Made by a program: the position numbers and the translations under genes. A DNA stretch of 64,000 bases from Streptomyces qinzhouensis (GTDB lineage Bacteria > Actinomycetota > Actinomycetes > Streptomycetales > Streptomycetaceae). The stretch's first letter is position 1; each line of letters opens with the position of its first letter. Shown here in pieces: positions 15,511-24,410 of the stretch. The notes beneath the pieces were generated by a model, which searched no databases, had not been told where the DNA came from, and saw only the letters and a program-made list of their open reading frames with translations. The stretch is from positions 5,642,001-5,706,000 of the forward strand of contig NZ_CP042266.1 of the NCBI RefSeq assembly GCF_007856155.1. The letters are read 5' to 3'.

Positions 15511-18500
15511 CTAACGCTCCTGCTGGTGTGTGGGGCCGAGGTCGAAGCTGCCGGTCGACGAGCCGTTCTGCTCGCGCCCCTGCTGGATGCCGCGCCGGAG
15601 GTTGGTGAGCCGGCCGCGGACGTCGTCCGGTGCACGCGAGACGGAAGGACCGCCTTGGCTGCCGTGCTGCTGTGCCGTGCCCGCGACCAGATTGGCGCGC
15701 GGGACCCGGCGGGGCAGACCGGACGTGGTGACACCGCCCGAAGCGGGTTTCCTGACCCGTTCGGCCTGGCGCACCAGCTCGTCGTTGGGGGAGGACCGCC
15801 AGCCCGCGTCGCCCGGGCCCGCTTCGGTTCCGCCGGTCGGCGGTACCGGGGCCTGCGGCGCCGGATCGTGCCGGGGTACCGGCACCGGGGCACCGGCCGG
15901 ACCGAACCGGTCGGCCTGGTCGAACCGGCCGGTGTGCCCGGCCGGGCCGGGCTGTCCGCCCTGGTCGTACGGGACCGGCCGGCCGCCCTGGACTCCCTGG
16001 GGGCCAGGACCGCCCTGACCGTTCCGGCCGATCTGCGGAATCGGCTGGGTCTGCTGGACCGCACCGCCCGGGAACGGCTCCCCGGCGCCCGGCCGGTCGG
16101 ACGTCTCGGCCCGGCCGGTCCGGTTCTGACCACCCTGGTTCTGACCGGTGTGGTTCTGGCCGGCGTGGCTCGGGCCGTCCTGGTTCTGACCGCCCGCGTT
16201 CTGGCCGCGGAACCAGTCCGTCTCCAACGTGTCGTACAGCGGCGTACCGCCGTCACCGCGCGCGGGGGGCAGCGCCTCGTGCCGCGGCTGCGGCGGCAGC
16301 GCGTGACGGGCGGCGGTCTGCTCCTCGTACCCGTGGGGCGCGGGCGCCCGGCCCGGCTCGGGCGGCTGCGGCGCACCCGTGCCGGGGCGGGCGAACTGCC
16401 CGCCGGGCGGCGGACCGGCCGGCTCGCCGAAGCGGGGCTCACGGTCCCCGGCGCCCTGCGGCGGAGCGAACCGGTCCGCGGCCGGGGCGGTCCGGGGCGG
16501 CTGAGCCGGTCCGGGGCCCTGGGCGGGCGGCCCGAACACATCGTCGCGGACGTACTGGCCCTGCGGGGCGCTCGGCGCCGCCGGCTGCGGGGCGGCCGGG
16601 GCCTCGAAAGCGCGCGGGGGGAGGCCCGCCCGGTCCTGGCGGTCGGCCGGCGGGCTGCCGAACTCCTGGCGCGGGAACCCCCCCGTCCCGGCGGGGCCCT
16701 GCGGGGTGCCCGGATCGTCGTGACCGCGCACCGTGTCGGCGCCCCGGCCGGCGGGTGCGCCCGGAGCGTTCCGGCCGCCCGCACCATCGTTCGGGCCGCT
16801 GTTCGGACCGCTGTTCGGACCGTTACTGGGACCGCTGTTCGGACCGTTGTACGCGCCGGGGCGCTGGTCGCTGCCCCAGCTCGGGCCCGCGGGCCGGCCG
16901 CGGCCCGCGTCCGGAAGTTCGTTGCGCACCGGGGCGGGACGGCCGTCGGCGCCGAGCCGCGGCAGTGCCGCGGTGTCACCGGAGGCCGGGCCGTTGCCGC
17001 CGCCGCGCTGGGCGCCGCGGTTGCCGAAGGCCCCGGCGAGACCGCCACCGCCCTGCGGCCGTCCGCCGCCCGGGGCACCACCGTCACGGGACGGCAGCGC
17101 CGCCCGGGAACCCGCGCCGTTGCCGGCGCCGACCTGGCCGCGCGGCGCACCCGCGCCGAGCGGTCCGCCTGCCGGGGCGCCCTGGCCGCCGGGGCGGCCG
17201 CCGTTCGCCGCGCCGGGGCCGTTACCGGGTCCGGCGCCGAGGGGCGCGCCGCCGTTCGGCGGGGGCGTCCGGCCCTGGGCACCGGCGGGCGCACCCGGCG
17301 CGGGCTGCGGCTTGCGCCCACCCTGGGCGACATCCACCGGCAGCATGACCAGTGCGGTCGTACCACCGGATTCCGACGGGCGGAGCTGGATGCGGATGCC
17401 GTGCCGCAGGGACAGCCGGCCGACCACGAACAGACCCATGCGGCGGGAGACCGAGACATCCACGGTCGGCGGCGAGGCCAGCCGCTCGTTGATCGCGGCC
17501 AGGTCCTCGGGGGAGAGGCCGATACCCGTGTCGTGGATCTCGACCAGCACCCGGCCGTCGGGCAGGGCGTGACCGGTGACCCGGACCTTGGTCTGGGGGG
17601 AGGAGAACGAGGTGGCGTTCTCCAGCAGCTCGGCGAGCAGGTGCACGAGGTCGTTGACGACCCGGCCGGCGACCTCGGTCGCGGGGACCGCCGCCAGCTC
17701 GATGCGCTCGTACTGCTCCACCTCGGACGCGGCCGCGCGCAGCACGTCGACCAGCGGCACCGGGCGGGTCCAGCGCCGGCCGGGCTCCTCGCCCGCGAGG
17801 ACGAGGAGGTTCTCGCCGTTCCGGCGCATACGGGTCGCCAGGTGGTCCAGCTTGAAGAGGGACGACAACTGGTCCGGGTCGGCCTCGCGGGACTCCAGCT
17901 CGGAGATGAGCGACAGCTGACGCTGAATCAGACCCTGGGAGCGGCGCGACAGGTTGGTGAACATCGCGTTGACGTTGCCTCGCAGCAGCGCCTGCTCGGC
18001 GGCGAGCCGGACCGCCTCGCGGTGCACCTCGTCGAAGGCCGCGGCCACCTTGCCGATCTCGTCACGGGAGTGCACACCCACGGACTCCACCGAGGTGTCG
18101 ACGTCCTCCGGGTCCGACTCGGACAGCTGCTTGACCAGCTCGGGCAGCCGGTCCTGAGCGACCCTGGTGGCGGTGTCCTGGAGGCGGCGCAGCGACCGGA
18201 TCATGGACCGGGCCACGATGAAGGCGCCCACCAGCGAGACACCGAGGACGAAGAAGATCAGCGCACCGTTGATGATCGCGTCGCGCTTCGACTCCTCGCG
18301 CAGTTCGCGGGCCTTGGTCTCCAGGTCGTCCAGGAGGGACGACTCGATGAGCTTCATGGCGTCGATGCGGGCGCTGTAGGCGTCGGTCCAGTCCAGATGC
18401 GACTGCGCACGCGCGTTCTTCAGCCCGTTGGAATCCTTGAAGGCGCGGTCGGCGAGGCTGGCGACCGTCGCGATGTCGGGACGGTTGTGCTCCATGGGCG

Positions 18501-19620
18501 CCAGCACCTCGAGGGCGTTGCCGTCCAGGGACTCGTAGGCGTTGGTGAACTTGTCCAGGGCATTGTCCATGCCGTTCTGGGCGCCCTGGCCGTAGAGACG
18601 GTCGGCCTCGGACAGGCTGGTGCCCTTCTGCCCGCCGCCGCCGGGCAGCGCGGCCGCGATCACCGCCTGCTGGATGGAGGCGTACTCCTTGGCGGCCGCG
18701 AAGGCGGACAGCGCGCGGGCGCGCTTGATCATGTCCTGGTTGTTGGTGGCCTGGGCCATCTCCGAGGAGAGGTCGAGCAGCGAGTTGATGAGCTGGTGGT
18801 ACGCCTCGACCGTGAGGGCGCTGGAGTTCCGGTTGTTGTACGCGGTCTTCCGGATCTCGCTGATCTTGTTGAGCTGCGCGTAGATCTGGCCGAGCGTGGT
18901 GCGGAAGGCGTTGATGGTGTCGTCGCCGTCGACGATGTTGACGCCGACACCCGCTTCGAGGAACGTCTTCGCCGCCCGGTCGGTGGCCTCACGGGGCTCG
19001 ATGACCTTGAAGTCGGAGGCGTTGGGGTTGTTCGCCAGCGGTCCCGCCGTGGTGTCCCGCTCGTACTGCAGCGCGATGGCGAGCTTGCTCGCCTCCTGGG
19101 ACATGTCGGTGAGCAGCTGCATGTGTTCGAGCTGCTTCATCCGGTCCATGGACTCGTTGATCCGCAGCCCGCCGAGCGCCGTCGCGGCGACGACGGGGAG
19201 GGTCAGCAGGGAGACCAGCCGGGTGCTGATGCGCCAGTTGCGCAGGGCCAGGCGGGAGCCGGTGTCCACCGGGGCCGGGGATCCGTCGGACTCGCCGTCG
19301 CCGGACGCCGGGCCGGAGCCGGTGGGGGAGGGGCCGCCGCCCGTGGGGCCCTGGGGGCCGCCGGGACCGCCGGAGGGGCCGGTGGGCCTGCCGCCCTGGG
19401 CGGGGGAGCCGCCGGGGCCGGAGGGCGGTCCGGGCCGGGCGCCGGGACGGCCGGGAGCGCGGTCACCACCGGGTGCCGCCGGACCCTGGCCGGGATTCTG
19501 GGCGTGCTGGGCGTGCGGAATGGGCTGGGGCGAGGAGCCGTGGTCGGCACCCGCGCGCGGCTCTTGTCCCGCCGCGGCTTCCCCTCGGCCCTGGGGGTCC
19601 CTCTTGAAACGTCCCTGCAC
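15511..19620 (-). CDS. cvnA: Conservon sensor histidine-kinase-like ATPase CvnA (second conservon)
   Basis: 1369 residues from GTG at 19620. It has a disordered Gly/Pro-rich cytoplasmic N-terminus of about 115 residues, then a membrane helix (LVSLLTLPVVAATALGGL), an extracellular helical nitrate-sensor-type domain, a second helix (DAIINGALIFFVLGVSLVGAFIV, about residue 440), a HAMP-like linker and an HATPase_c domain (LLENATSFSSPQTKV, HDTGIGLSPEDL, MGLFVVGRLS). A tail of about 610 residues follows, extremely rich in Gly, Pro, Gln and Asn, with NGPNSGPSNGPNSGPNSGPN and GQNxxGQNxxGQN repeats. It ends in the same basic RGRLTNLRRGIQQGR motif as the other CvnA. Both tails look like scaffolds that could self-associate. 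It is first in its operon. Confidence 0.93.
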   Translation of the reverse strand: MQGRFKRDPQGRGEAAAGQEPRAGADHGSSPQPIPHAQHAQNPGQGPAAPGGDRAPGRPGARPGPPSGPGGSPAQGGRPTGPSGGPGGPQGPTGGGPSPTGSGPASGDGESDGSPAPVDTGSRLALRNWRISTRLVSLLTLPVVAATALGGLRINESMDRMKQLEHMQLLTDMSQEASKLAIALQYERDTTAGPLANNPNASDFKVIEPREATDRAAKTFLEAGVGVNIVDGDDTINAFRTTLGQIYAQLNKISEIRKTAYNNRNSSALTVEAYHQLINSLLDLSSEMAQATNNQDMIKRARALSAFAAAKEYASIQQAVIAAALPGGGGQKGTSLSEADRLYGQGAQNGMDNALDKFTNAYESLDGNALEVLAPMEHNRPDIATVASLADRAFKDSNGLKNARAQSHLDWTDAYSARIDAMKLIESSLLDDLETKARELREESKRDAIINGALIFFVLGVSLVGAFIVARSMIRSLRRLQDTATRVAQDRLPELVKQLSESDPEDVDTSVESVGVHSRDEIGKVAAAFDEVHREAVRLAAEQALLRGNVNAMFTNLSRRSQGLIQRQLSLISELESREADPDQLSSLFKLDHLATRMRRNGENLLVLAGEEPGRRWTRPVPLVDVLRAAASEVEQYERIELAAVPATEVAGRVVNDLVHLLAELLENATSFSSPQTKVRVTGHALPDGRVLVEIHDTGIGLSPEDLAAINERLASPPTVDVSVSRRMGLFVVGRLSLRHGIRIQLRPSESGGTTALVMLPVDVAQGGRKPQPAPGAPAGAQGRTPPPNGGAPLGAGPGNGPGAANGGRPGGQGAPAGGPLGAGAPRGQVGAGNGAGSRAALPSRDGGAPGGGRPQGGGGLAGAFGNRGAQRGGGNGPASGDTAALPRLGADGRPAPVRNELPDAGRGRPAGPSWGSDQRPGAYNGPNSGPSNGPNSGPNSGPNDGAGGRNAPGAPAGRGADTVRGHDDPGTPQGPAGTGGFPRQEFGSPPADRQDRAGLPPRAFEAPAAPQPAAPSAPQGQYVRDDVFGPPAQGPGPAQPPRTAPAADRFAPPQGAGDREPRFGEPAGPPPGGQFARPGTGAPQPPEPGRAPAPHGYEEQTAARHALPPQPRHEALPPARGDGGTPLYDTLETDWFRGQNAGGQNQDGPSHAGQNHTGQNQGGQNRTGRAETSDRPGAGEPFPGGAVQQTQPIPQIGRNGQGGPGPQGVQGGRPVPYDQGGQPGPAGHTGRFDQADRFGPAGAPVPVPRHDPAPQAPVPPTGGTEAGPGDAGWRSSPNDELVRQAERVRKPASGGVTTSGLPRRVPRANLVAGTAQQHGSQGGPSVSRAPDDVRGRLTNLRRGIQQGREQNGSSTGSFDLGPTHQQER

Positions 19621-20231
19621 TAGCGTCGCAACCTCTGAACCAGGCGTTCCGCTGCACTACGGCTGTACTGCGACGGAACGGTGTCGGCGTCTGGCGAGGC
19701 ACGGAGCCGCGCCTCTGGTGATGTGGATACCGGCGCTCTCCCCCTTTCCCGCCGCCGCTCGGCGCTGCGTTGCGCCGCTTGCGCGCCGGACGGTGTCTGC
19801 GGCGGTGCGTGGAATTCCAGCACAGTGCCGGATCTCCAACAAGGGCCGCGTACCGTGCTGTGACCTGGGTGACACGGTGTGAGTACCGAGTCACGAACCG
19901 TTGAAAGAATTACGGTATGAATCGGACTTTCTCGGATGAGTCACCACGGCTTGAGGGGTGAGTGGGTCATGCCCAGGTCGTTGCGATCGGGAGCGGAATC
20001 GCCGCTTCAGGTAGACAATGTCCGTTTCGCTGGTTGAATTTGACGGTATGTAATGTCCAAAAACAGCGACTTTGGCTGAAGCTTGGTGAGGAAACTCACA
20101 CCAGCGACACATGTCCTCCACGACTTTGCCGGGAATCGGATGTTTAACCTGTCGCGTTAGGCAAGAGCGCCTCTGTTGTAAAGCGCCGCCCCGAAGAGGC
20201 GGCCCTACGCCGATGGGTCTGAAGACAGCCG
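19621..20231. promoter_or_regulatory. Intergenic region upstream of the second conservon
   Basis: About 610 bases hold the leftward promoter(s) of the second conservon and the rightward leader of the small peptide gene. The segment 19880-20160 is distinctly AT-richer (for example TTGAAAGAATTACGGTATGAATC, split here only for description). GCCGCCCC-GAAGA-GGCGGC near 20187-20206 can form a hairpin just before the peptide gene. Short frames in this interval have atypical composition and are not called. Confidence 0.5.
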
Positions 20232-20405
20232 ATGAAGACGACCATGCTGCTCCGCACGATAGCCAACCCCCGCCGCACCACCCTGATGCACCTCAAGGAC
20301 GCCGGTGAACTGGCGGCTCCGGAGCGGCAGGAGCACTCCCTCGACCTCCCGACGAACACGGCCAACCCGCGCCGCACGATCCTGATGGAGGCCCCGGCCT
20401 CCTGA
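20232..20405 (+). CDS. Unrecognised 57-residue peptide with two ANPRRT-x-LM repeats
   Basis: ATG at 20232 to TGA at 20403-20405; an internal ATG at 20244 is an alternative start (53 residues). 53 of 57 codons end in G or C, strongly suggesting real coding despite the small size. The peptide has a clear internal duplication: residues 9-19 (TIANPRRTTLM) and 43-52 (TANPRRTILM), separated by an acidic linker with ELAAPERQEHSLDLP. No signal peptide, cysteine pair or membrane segment is seen. No convincing ribosome binding site precedes it. It lies between the second conservon (divergent) and the FAH-family gene (same strand, 193 bases downstream). I do not recognise a family; possibilities include a processed peptide precursor or a peptide partner of a regulator. 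Both are speculative. Confidence 0.7.
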   Translation: MKTTMLLRTIANPRRTTLMHLKDAGELAAPERQEHSLDLPTNTANPRRTILMEAPAS

Positions 20406-20598
20406 GGCCGGGCCCGCCGCCCCCGGAGCACGCCCCCGGCGGCCGGCGGGCGGCACCGCGCACTTCCCGAGCCCCGGGGCCCGTCCCGCACGGCCCCCGG
20501 GGCTCGGCCGTGCGCCGGGCGGCGGGGGCCGGTGCCGCGTTAGCCTGGACCGTCAGACTCCAGCAGCGTCACCAGCAACAGAGGGGCAGCGGCATCCC

Positions 20599-21384
20599 GT
20601 GCGCATCGCCAGGTTCTCCATCGACGGCCATGTGGCCTTCGGCGCGGTCGAGGGCGAGGCCCCTGACGGACTCGTCCTCGACATCATCAAGGGAGTTCCG
20701 TTCGCGGACTTCGAGCTGTCCGGCACCAAGGTCCCCCTGAACAAGGTCCGGCTGCTGCCGCCGGTCCTCCCCAGCAAGGTCGTGGCCTTCGGACGCAACT
20801 ACGCGGCGCACGCGGCGGAGCTGGGCAACGAGCCCCCCGCCGAGCCCTTCGCCTTCCTCAAGCCTTCCACCTCGGTCATCGGGCCCGGCGACGCGATCGG
20901 CTACCCCTCCTTCTCCCAGGAGGTGCACTACGAGGCGGAGCTCGCCGTGGTGATCGGCCGGATGTGCCGGGATGTGCCGCGCGACCGGGTCAAGGACGTC
21001 GTCCTCGGCTTCACCTGCGCCAATGACATCACCGCGCGGGACGTCCAGCTCCGGGAGAAGCAGTGGGCCCGGGCCAAGGGCTTCGACGGTGCCTGTCCCC
21101 TCGGCCCCTGGGTGGAGACGGACATCGACCCGGCGGCCGCGGGCGACCTCACCATCCAGTGCACGGTCAACGGCGAACAGCGTCAGCTCGGCTCCACCCG
21201 GGACATGATCCACTCGGTCGAGGACCTGATCGTCAACATCTCCGAGGCCATGACGCTGCTGCCCGGCGATGTGATCCTCACGGGCACCCCGGCCGGAGTC
21301 GGACCGCTCAACGTCGGCGACGAGGTCGCCGTCACCATCCAAGGCATCGGCACTCTCACCAACAAGGTGATCAAGCGTGGCTAA
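20599..21384 (+). CDS. Fumarylacetoacetate hydrolase (FAH) family protein
   Basis: 261 residues from GTG at 20599. FAH-fold enzymes hydrolyse or decarboxylate acyl-pyruvate-type compounds, and many act as oxaloacetate decarboxylase or acylpyruvase. The family core is visible: [17 protein letters not shown] (about residue 57), a metal-binding set in [14 protein letters not shown] (His-x-Glu-x-Glu, about 110), and [14 protein letters not shown] and [15 protein letters not shown] near the end. The real substrate is unknown. It overlaps gltX by 8 bases, so the two are co-transcribed and probably translationally coupled. This pairing appears to be conserved in streptomycetes (recalled). Confidence 0.9.
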   Translation: MRIARFSIDGHVAFGAVEGEAPDGLVLDIIKGVPFADFELSGTKVPLNKVRLLPPVLPSKVVAFGRNYAAHAAELGNEPPAEPFAFLKPSTSVIGPGDAIGYPSFSQEVHYEAELAVVIGRMCRDVPRDRVKDVVLGFTCANDITARDVQLREKQWARAKGFDGACPLGPWVETDIDPAAAGDLTIQCTVNGEQRQLGSTRDMIHSVEDLIVNISEAMTLLPGDVILTGTPAGVGPLNVGDEVAVTIQGIGTLTNKVIKRG

Positions 21385-22864
21385 CGCGAACGTCCGCGTA
21401 CGTTTCTGTCCCTCGCCGACCGGCAACCCCCATGTGGGCCTGGTCCGCACCGCCCTCTTCAACTGGGCCTTCGCCCGCCACCACGGCGGCACCATGGTCT
21501 TCCGCATCGAGGACACCGACGCGGCCCGGGACTCGGAGGAGTCGTACGGGCAGCTGCTCGACTCGCTCCGCTGGCTCGGCCTGGACTGGGACGAGGGCCC
21601 CGAGGTCGGCGGCCCCCACGCGCCGTACCGCCAGTCGCAGCGGATGGACCTCTACGCGGACGTCGCCCACCGGCTGCTGGAGTCCGGGCACGCGTACCAC
21701 TGCTACTGCACCACCGAGGAGCTGGACGCCCGCCGCGAGACGGCCCGGGCCGAGGGCCGCCCCTCCGGTTACGACGGCCACTGCCGCGACCTGACCGCGG
21801 AGCGGAAGGCCGCCTACGAGGCCGAGGGCCGGTCCGCCATCGTCCGCTTCCGGATGCCCGACGAGCCGATCACCTTCACCGACCTGGTCCGCGGCGAGCT
21901 GACCTTCACCCCGGAGAACGTGCCCGACTACGGCATCGTCCGGGCCAACGGCGCCCCGCTGTACACCCTGGTCAACCCGGTCGACGACGCCCTGATGGAG
22001 ATCACCCACGTACTGCGCGGCGAGGACCTGCTCTCCTCCACCCCGCGGCAGATCGCGCTCTACAAGGCGCTGATCGAACTGGGCGTCGCCAAGGAGATCC
22101 CCGCCTTCGGACATCTGCCGTACGTCATGGGCGAGGGCAACAAGAAGCTCTCCAAGCGCGACCCGCAGTCCTCCCTCAACCTCTACCGCGAGCGCGGTTT
22201 CCTCCCCGAGGGCCTGCTGAACTATCTGTCGCTGCTCGGCTGGTCCTTCTCCGCCGACCAGGACGTGTTCTCGGTCGCCGAGCTGGTGGAGAAGTTCGAC
22301 ATCGCGGACGTCAACGCCAACCCGGCCCGCTTCGACCTCAAGAAGGCCGAGGCGATCAACGCCGACCACATCCGCCGCCTGGATGTGAAGGCCTTCGCCG
22401 CGGCCTGCGAGCCCTGGCTGACGGCCCCGTACGCCGACTGGGAGCCGGCGCGGTTCGACCGGGCCGCCTGGGAGGCGATCGCCCCGTACGCCCAGACCCG
22501 GCTGACCGTGCTCTCCGACATCACCGCCAATGTCGACTTCCTCTTCCGCGACGAGCCCGTCGACGACGAGGCCTCGTGGACGAAGGCGATGAAGCCGGGC
22601 GCGGCCGAGCTGCTGGTCACCGCGCGCGAGAAGCTCGCCGCGGCCGACTGGAACAGCCCCGACGCGCTCAAGGAGGCCGTTCTGGCCGCCGGCGAGGCCC
22701 ACGGCCTCAAGCTCGGCAAGGCCCAGGCCCCGGTCCGGGTCGCGGTCACCGGCCGTACGGTCGGACTGCCGCTCTTCGAATCGCTCCAGATCCTGGGCGC
22801 CGAGCGGACCCTGGCCCGGATCGACGCGGCCCTGGCCAAGCTGGCGGCACAGCCCGCCGCGTAA
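21377..22864 (+). CDS. gltX: Glutamyl-tRNA synthetase, probably non-discriminating
   Basis: 495 residues from GTG at 21377, overlapping the preceding gene by 8 bases. It is a class I synthetase: the first signature appears as [18 protein letters not shown] (HIGH variant HVGL) and the second as KKLSKRDPQ, with the anticodon-binding alpha-helical C-terminal domain after about residue 330. Streptomycetes lack a glutaminyl-tRNA synthetase, so this enzyme is expected to charge both tRNA-Glu and tRNA-Gln with glutamate, GatCAB then amidating the latter. Fittingly, two tRNA-Gln and three tRNA-Glu genes lie about 0.9-1.3 kb downstream. Confidence 0.95.
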   Translation: MANANVRVRFCPSPTGNPHVGLVRTALFNWAFARHHGGTMVFRIEDTDAARDSEESYGQLLDSLRWLGLDWDEGPEVGGPHAPYRQSQRMDLYADVAHRLLESGHAYHCYCTTEELDARRETARAEGRPSGYDGHCRDLTAERKAAYEAEGRSAIVRFRMPDEPITFTDLVRGELTFTPENVPDYGIVRANGAPLYTLVNPVDDALMEITHVLRGEDLLSSTPRQIALYKALIELGVAKEIPAFGHLPYVMGEGNKKLSKRDPQSSLNLYRERGFLPEGLLNYLSLLGWSFSADQDVFSVAELVEKFDIADVNANPARFDLKKAEAINADHIRRLDVKAFAAACEPWLTAPYADWEPARFDRAAWEAIAPYAQTRLTVLSDITANVDFLFRDEPVDDEASWTKAMKPGAAELLVTAREKLAAADWNSPDALKEAVLAAGEAHGLKLGKAQAPVRVAVTGRTVGLPLFESLQILGAERTLARIDAALAKLAAQPAA

Positions 22865-22904
22865 GCCCCACCGCACAGCCCCGCCGCCCGCATACGCTGC
22901 GGAC

Positions 22905-23622
22905 ATGACGATTCGCGCGGTCCTCTGGGACATCGACGACACGATCTTCGACTATCGCGGCGCCGACATCGCGGGAATGCGCGAGCATCTGCGGGCCGAG
23001 GGCCTGCTCCACGGAGAAACCTCCGCGGAGCAGGCCCTTCGCCGTTGGCAGCGGGTCACGGCCCGCCACTGGGCGCGCTTCTCGGCGGGCGAGGTCGACT
23101 TCCCCGGGCAGCGCCGCGACCGGGTCCGCACCTTCACCGGACAGCGGCTGACCGACGCCGAGGCCGACGCCTGGTTCGACCGCTACATCGTCCACTACGA
23201 GGCGGCCTGGTCGCTCTTCCCCGACACCGTGCCCGCCCTCGACCGGCTGACCGGCTACCGGCACGCGGTCCTGTCGAACTCCGCCTCGGAGGTACAGGAG
23301 CACAAACTGCGGACCCTGGGGATACGGGACCGCTTCGAGGCGATGGTCTGCGCGGCCGACCTGGGCATCGCCAAACCCGCTGCGGAGGCCTTCCACACCG
23401 CCTGCGCGGCCGTCGGGCTGGCACCTCGGGAAGTGGCGTACGTGGGGGACGAGCCCGATATCGACGCCCGCGGGGTCCGTCGAGGCGGGACTGCGGGGGA
23501 TCTGGCTGGACCGCACCGGCCGGGGCGGACGGCCGGAGCTGATCAGAATCACCGGTCTCGACCAGCTGCCCGGCCTGTTGGCGGGGGATACCCGTTTTGG
23601 AGCGCCGTCCACCATCGGGTAA
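22905..23622 (+). pseudogene. HAD-family hydrolase with a +1 frameshift in a G run
   Basis: The N-terminal 190 residues are a normal HAD phosphatase: motif I DIDDTIFD (about residue 9), motif II VLSNS, motif III lysine in LGIAKPAAEAF, and motif IV VGDEPDID. At GGGG (23472-23475) the frame changes: the next residues become Arg/Gly-rich, and the frame runs on to 23741 through the tRNA-Gln gene. Dropping one G restores the family ending (ARG-SVEAGLRGIWLDRTGRGG) and a stop TAA at 23620-23622, giving about 238 residues. Either the gene is a fresh pseudogene or the extra G is a sequencing error in a homopolymer. The start ATG 22905 lies 40 bases after gltX. The substrate is unknown. Confidence 0.8.
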
Positions 23623-23710
23623 TGTTCTTCCTGCGCCGCCCGAGCGGGCCGAAAGGCCCGGCAGGACGGCGCGAGCCGAGCAGACCTCCCCGCGGGGGGT
23701 TGCGCTCCGG

Positions 23711-23782
23711 TGGCCTATGGTGTAATTGGCAGCACGACTGATTCTGGTTCAGTTAGTCTAGGTTCGAGTCCTGGTAGGCCAG
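23711..23782 (+). tRNA. tRNA-Gln (anticodon CTG)
   Basis: 72-base cloverleaf: acceptor TGGCCTA/TAGGCCA with discriminator G, anticodon stem ACTGA/TCAGT around loop TTCTGGT, T-loop GGTTCGAGTCC. CCA is not encoded. It is the first tRNA of the cluster. Confidence 0.95.
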
Positions 23783-23803
23783 CTCGCAGAGCTTATCTGC
23801 AAA

Positions 23804-23876
23804 GCCCCCGTTGTGTAGCGGCCTAGCACGCTGCCCTCTCAAGGCAGTAGCGCCGGTTCGAATCCGGTCGGGGGTA
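23804..23876 (+). tRNA. tRNA-Glu (anticodon CTC), copy 1
   Basis: 73 bases: acceptor GCCCCCG/CGGGGGT (first pair G-U), anticodon stem CTGCC/GGCAG with loop CTCTCAA, T-loop GGTTCGAATCC. It differs from copies 2 and 3 by a compensated base pair in the anticodon stem. CCA is not encoded. Confidence 0.95.
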
Positions 23877-23939
23877 CAGATCCTTCCCGCGTACGCATTA
23901 TCGGGTCGCTCCCGGTGCGCACGATGCAGGATCGCTAGG

Positions 23940-24012
23940 GCCCCCGTTGTGTAGCGGCCTAGCACGCCGCCCTCTCAAGGCGGTAGCGCCGGTTCGAATC
24001 CGGTCGGGGGTA
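23940..24012 (+). tRNA. tRNA-Glu (anticodon CTC), copy 2
   Basis: 73 bases, identical to copy 3; anticodon stem CCGCC/GGCGG, loop CTCTCAA. CCA is not encoded. Confidence 0.95.
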
Positions 24013-24028
24013 CTGGTCTAAACCACCA

Positions 24029-24100
24029 TGGGCTATGGTGTAATTGGCAGCACGAGTGATTCTGGTTCATTTAGTCTAGGTTCGAGTCCTGGTAGCCCAG
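24029..24100 (+). tRNA. tRNA-Gln (anticodon CTG), variant copy
   Basis: 72 bases: acceptor TGGGCTA/TAGCCCA, anticodon stem AGTGA/TCATT (contains a G-U pair and differs from the first tRNA-Gln), loop TTCTGGT. Acceptor changes relative to copy 1 are compensated, so both copies should fold. Confidence 0.93.
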
Positions 24101-24124
24101 CACGGTCCCATGGACCTCAGATTT

Positions 24125-24197
24125 GCCCCCGTTGTGTAGCGGCCTAGCACGCCGCCCTCTCAAGGCGGTAGCGCCGGTTCGAATCCGGTCGGGGGTA
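24125..24197 (+). tRNA. tRNA-Glu (anticodon CTC), copy 3
   Basis: 73 bases, identical to copy 2; last gene of the cluster, followed 5 bases later by the terminator stem. Confidence 0.95.
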
Positions 24198-24202
24198 CAG
24201 AG

Positions 24203-24245
24203 GGAGCAGGCCCTCCGCGTCAGCGCGGAGGGCCTGCTCCTTTTT
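24203..24245 (+). terminator. Strong intrinsic terminator of the tRNA cluster
   Basis: A perfect 17-bp stem (24203-24219 with 24224-24240, GGAGCAGGCCCTCCGCG and its complement), a TCAG loop and a TTTTT tract at 24241-24245. This is an unusually classical terminator for this genome. Confidence 0.95.
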
Positions 24246-24410
24246 CACCGCCCGACGGAGCCAGTCGGGGCCGGAACAGGGCCGGAACGGGCCCGGAAAC
24301 GGCGAACTCCCCGCCCGGGCCACCGGATCGCGACGGCGGGCGACCGGGTGCGGGGACGGGGAGTACGGGGAGTTCGGAGGGCGTACTTCGGAGTGCGTAC
24401 GGGGAGCGGC

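Noticed and set aside
15091..19623. 1510-residue open frame on the plus strand opposite the second cvnB-cvnA
   Set aside because: Antisense shadow; low-complexity Arg/Gly/Leu translation without family motifs.
19891..20121. 76-residue minus-strand frame in the AT-richer intergenic region
   Set aside because: Codon composition is unlike the genome, there is no ribosome binding site or motif, and it overlaps the expected conservon promoter.
20111..20308. 65-residue plus-strand frame overlapping the small repeat peptide
   Set aside because: Its third-position bias is poor and its translation is His/Pro-rich; the frame at 20232 has strong codon bias and an internal protein repeat.
22905..23741. 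HAD hydrolase as a 278-residue intact gene ending at 23741
   Set aside because: The C-terminal 90 residues are low-complexity, run through a tRNA gene, and a single-base change restores the normal ending at 23622.
23711..24197. Regularly repeated near-identical blocks that might look like a CRISPR array
   Set aside because: They fold as tRNA-Gln and tRNA-Glu cloverleaves with correct anticodon loops; spacing is irregular and no cas gene is present.
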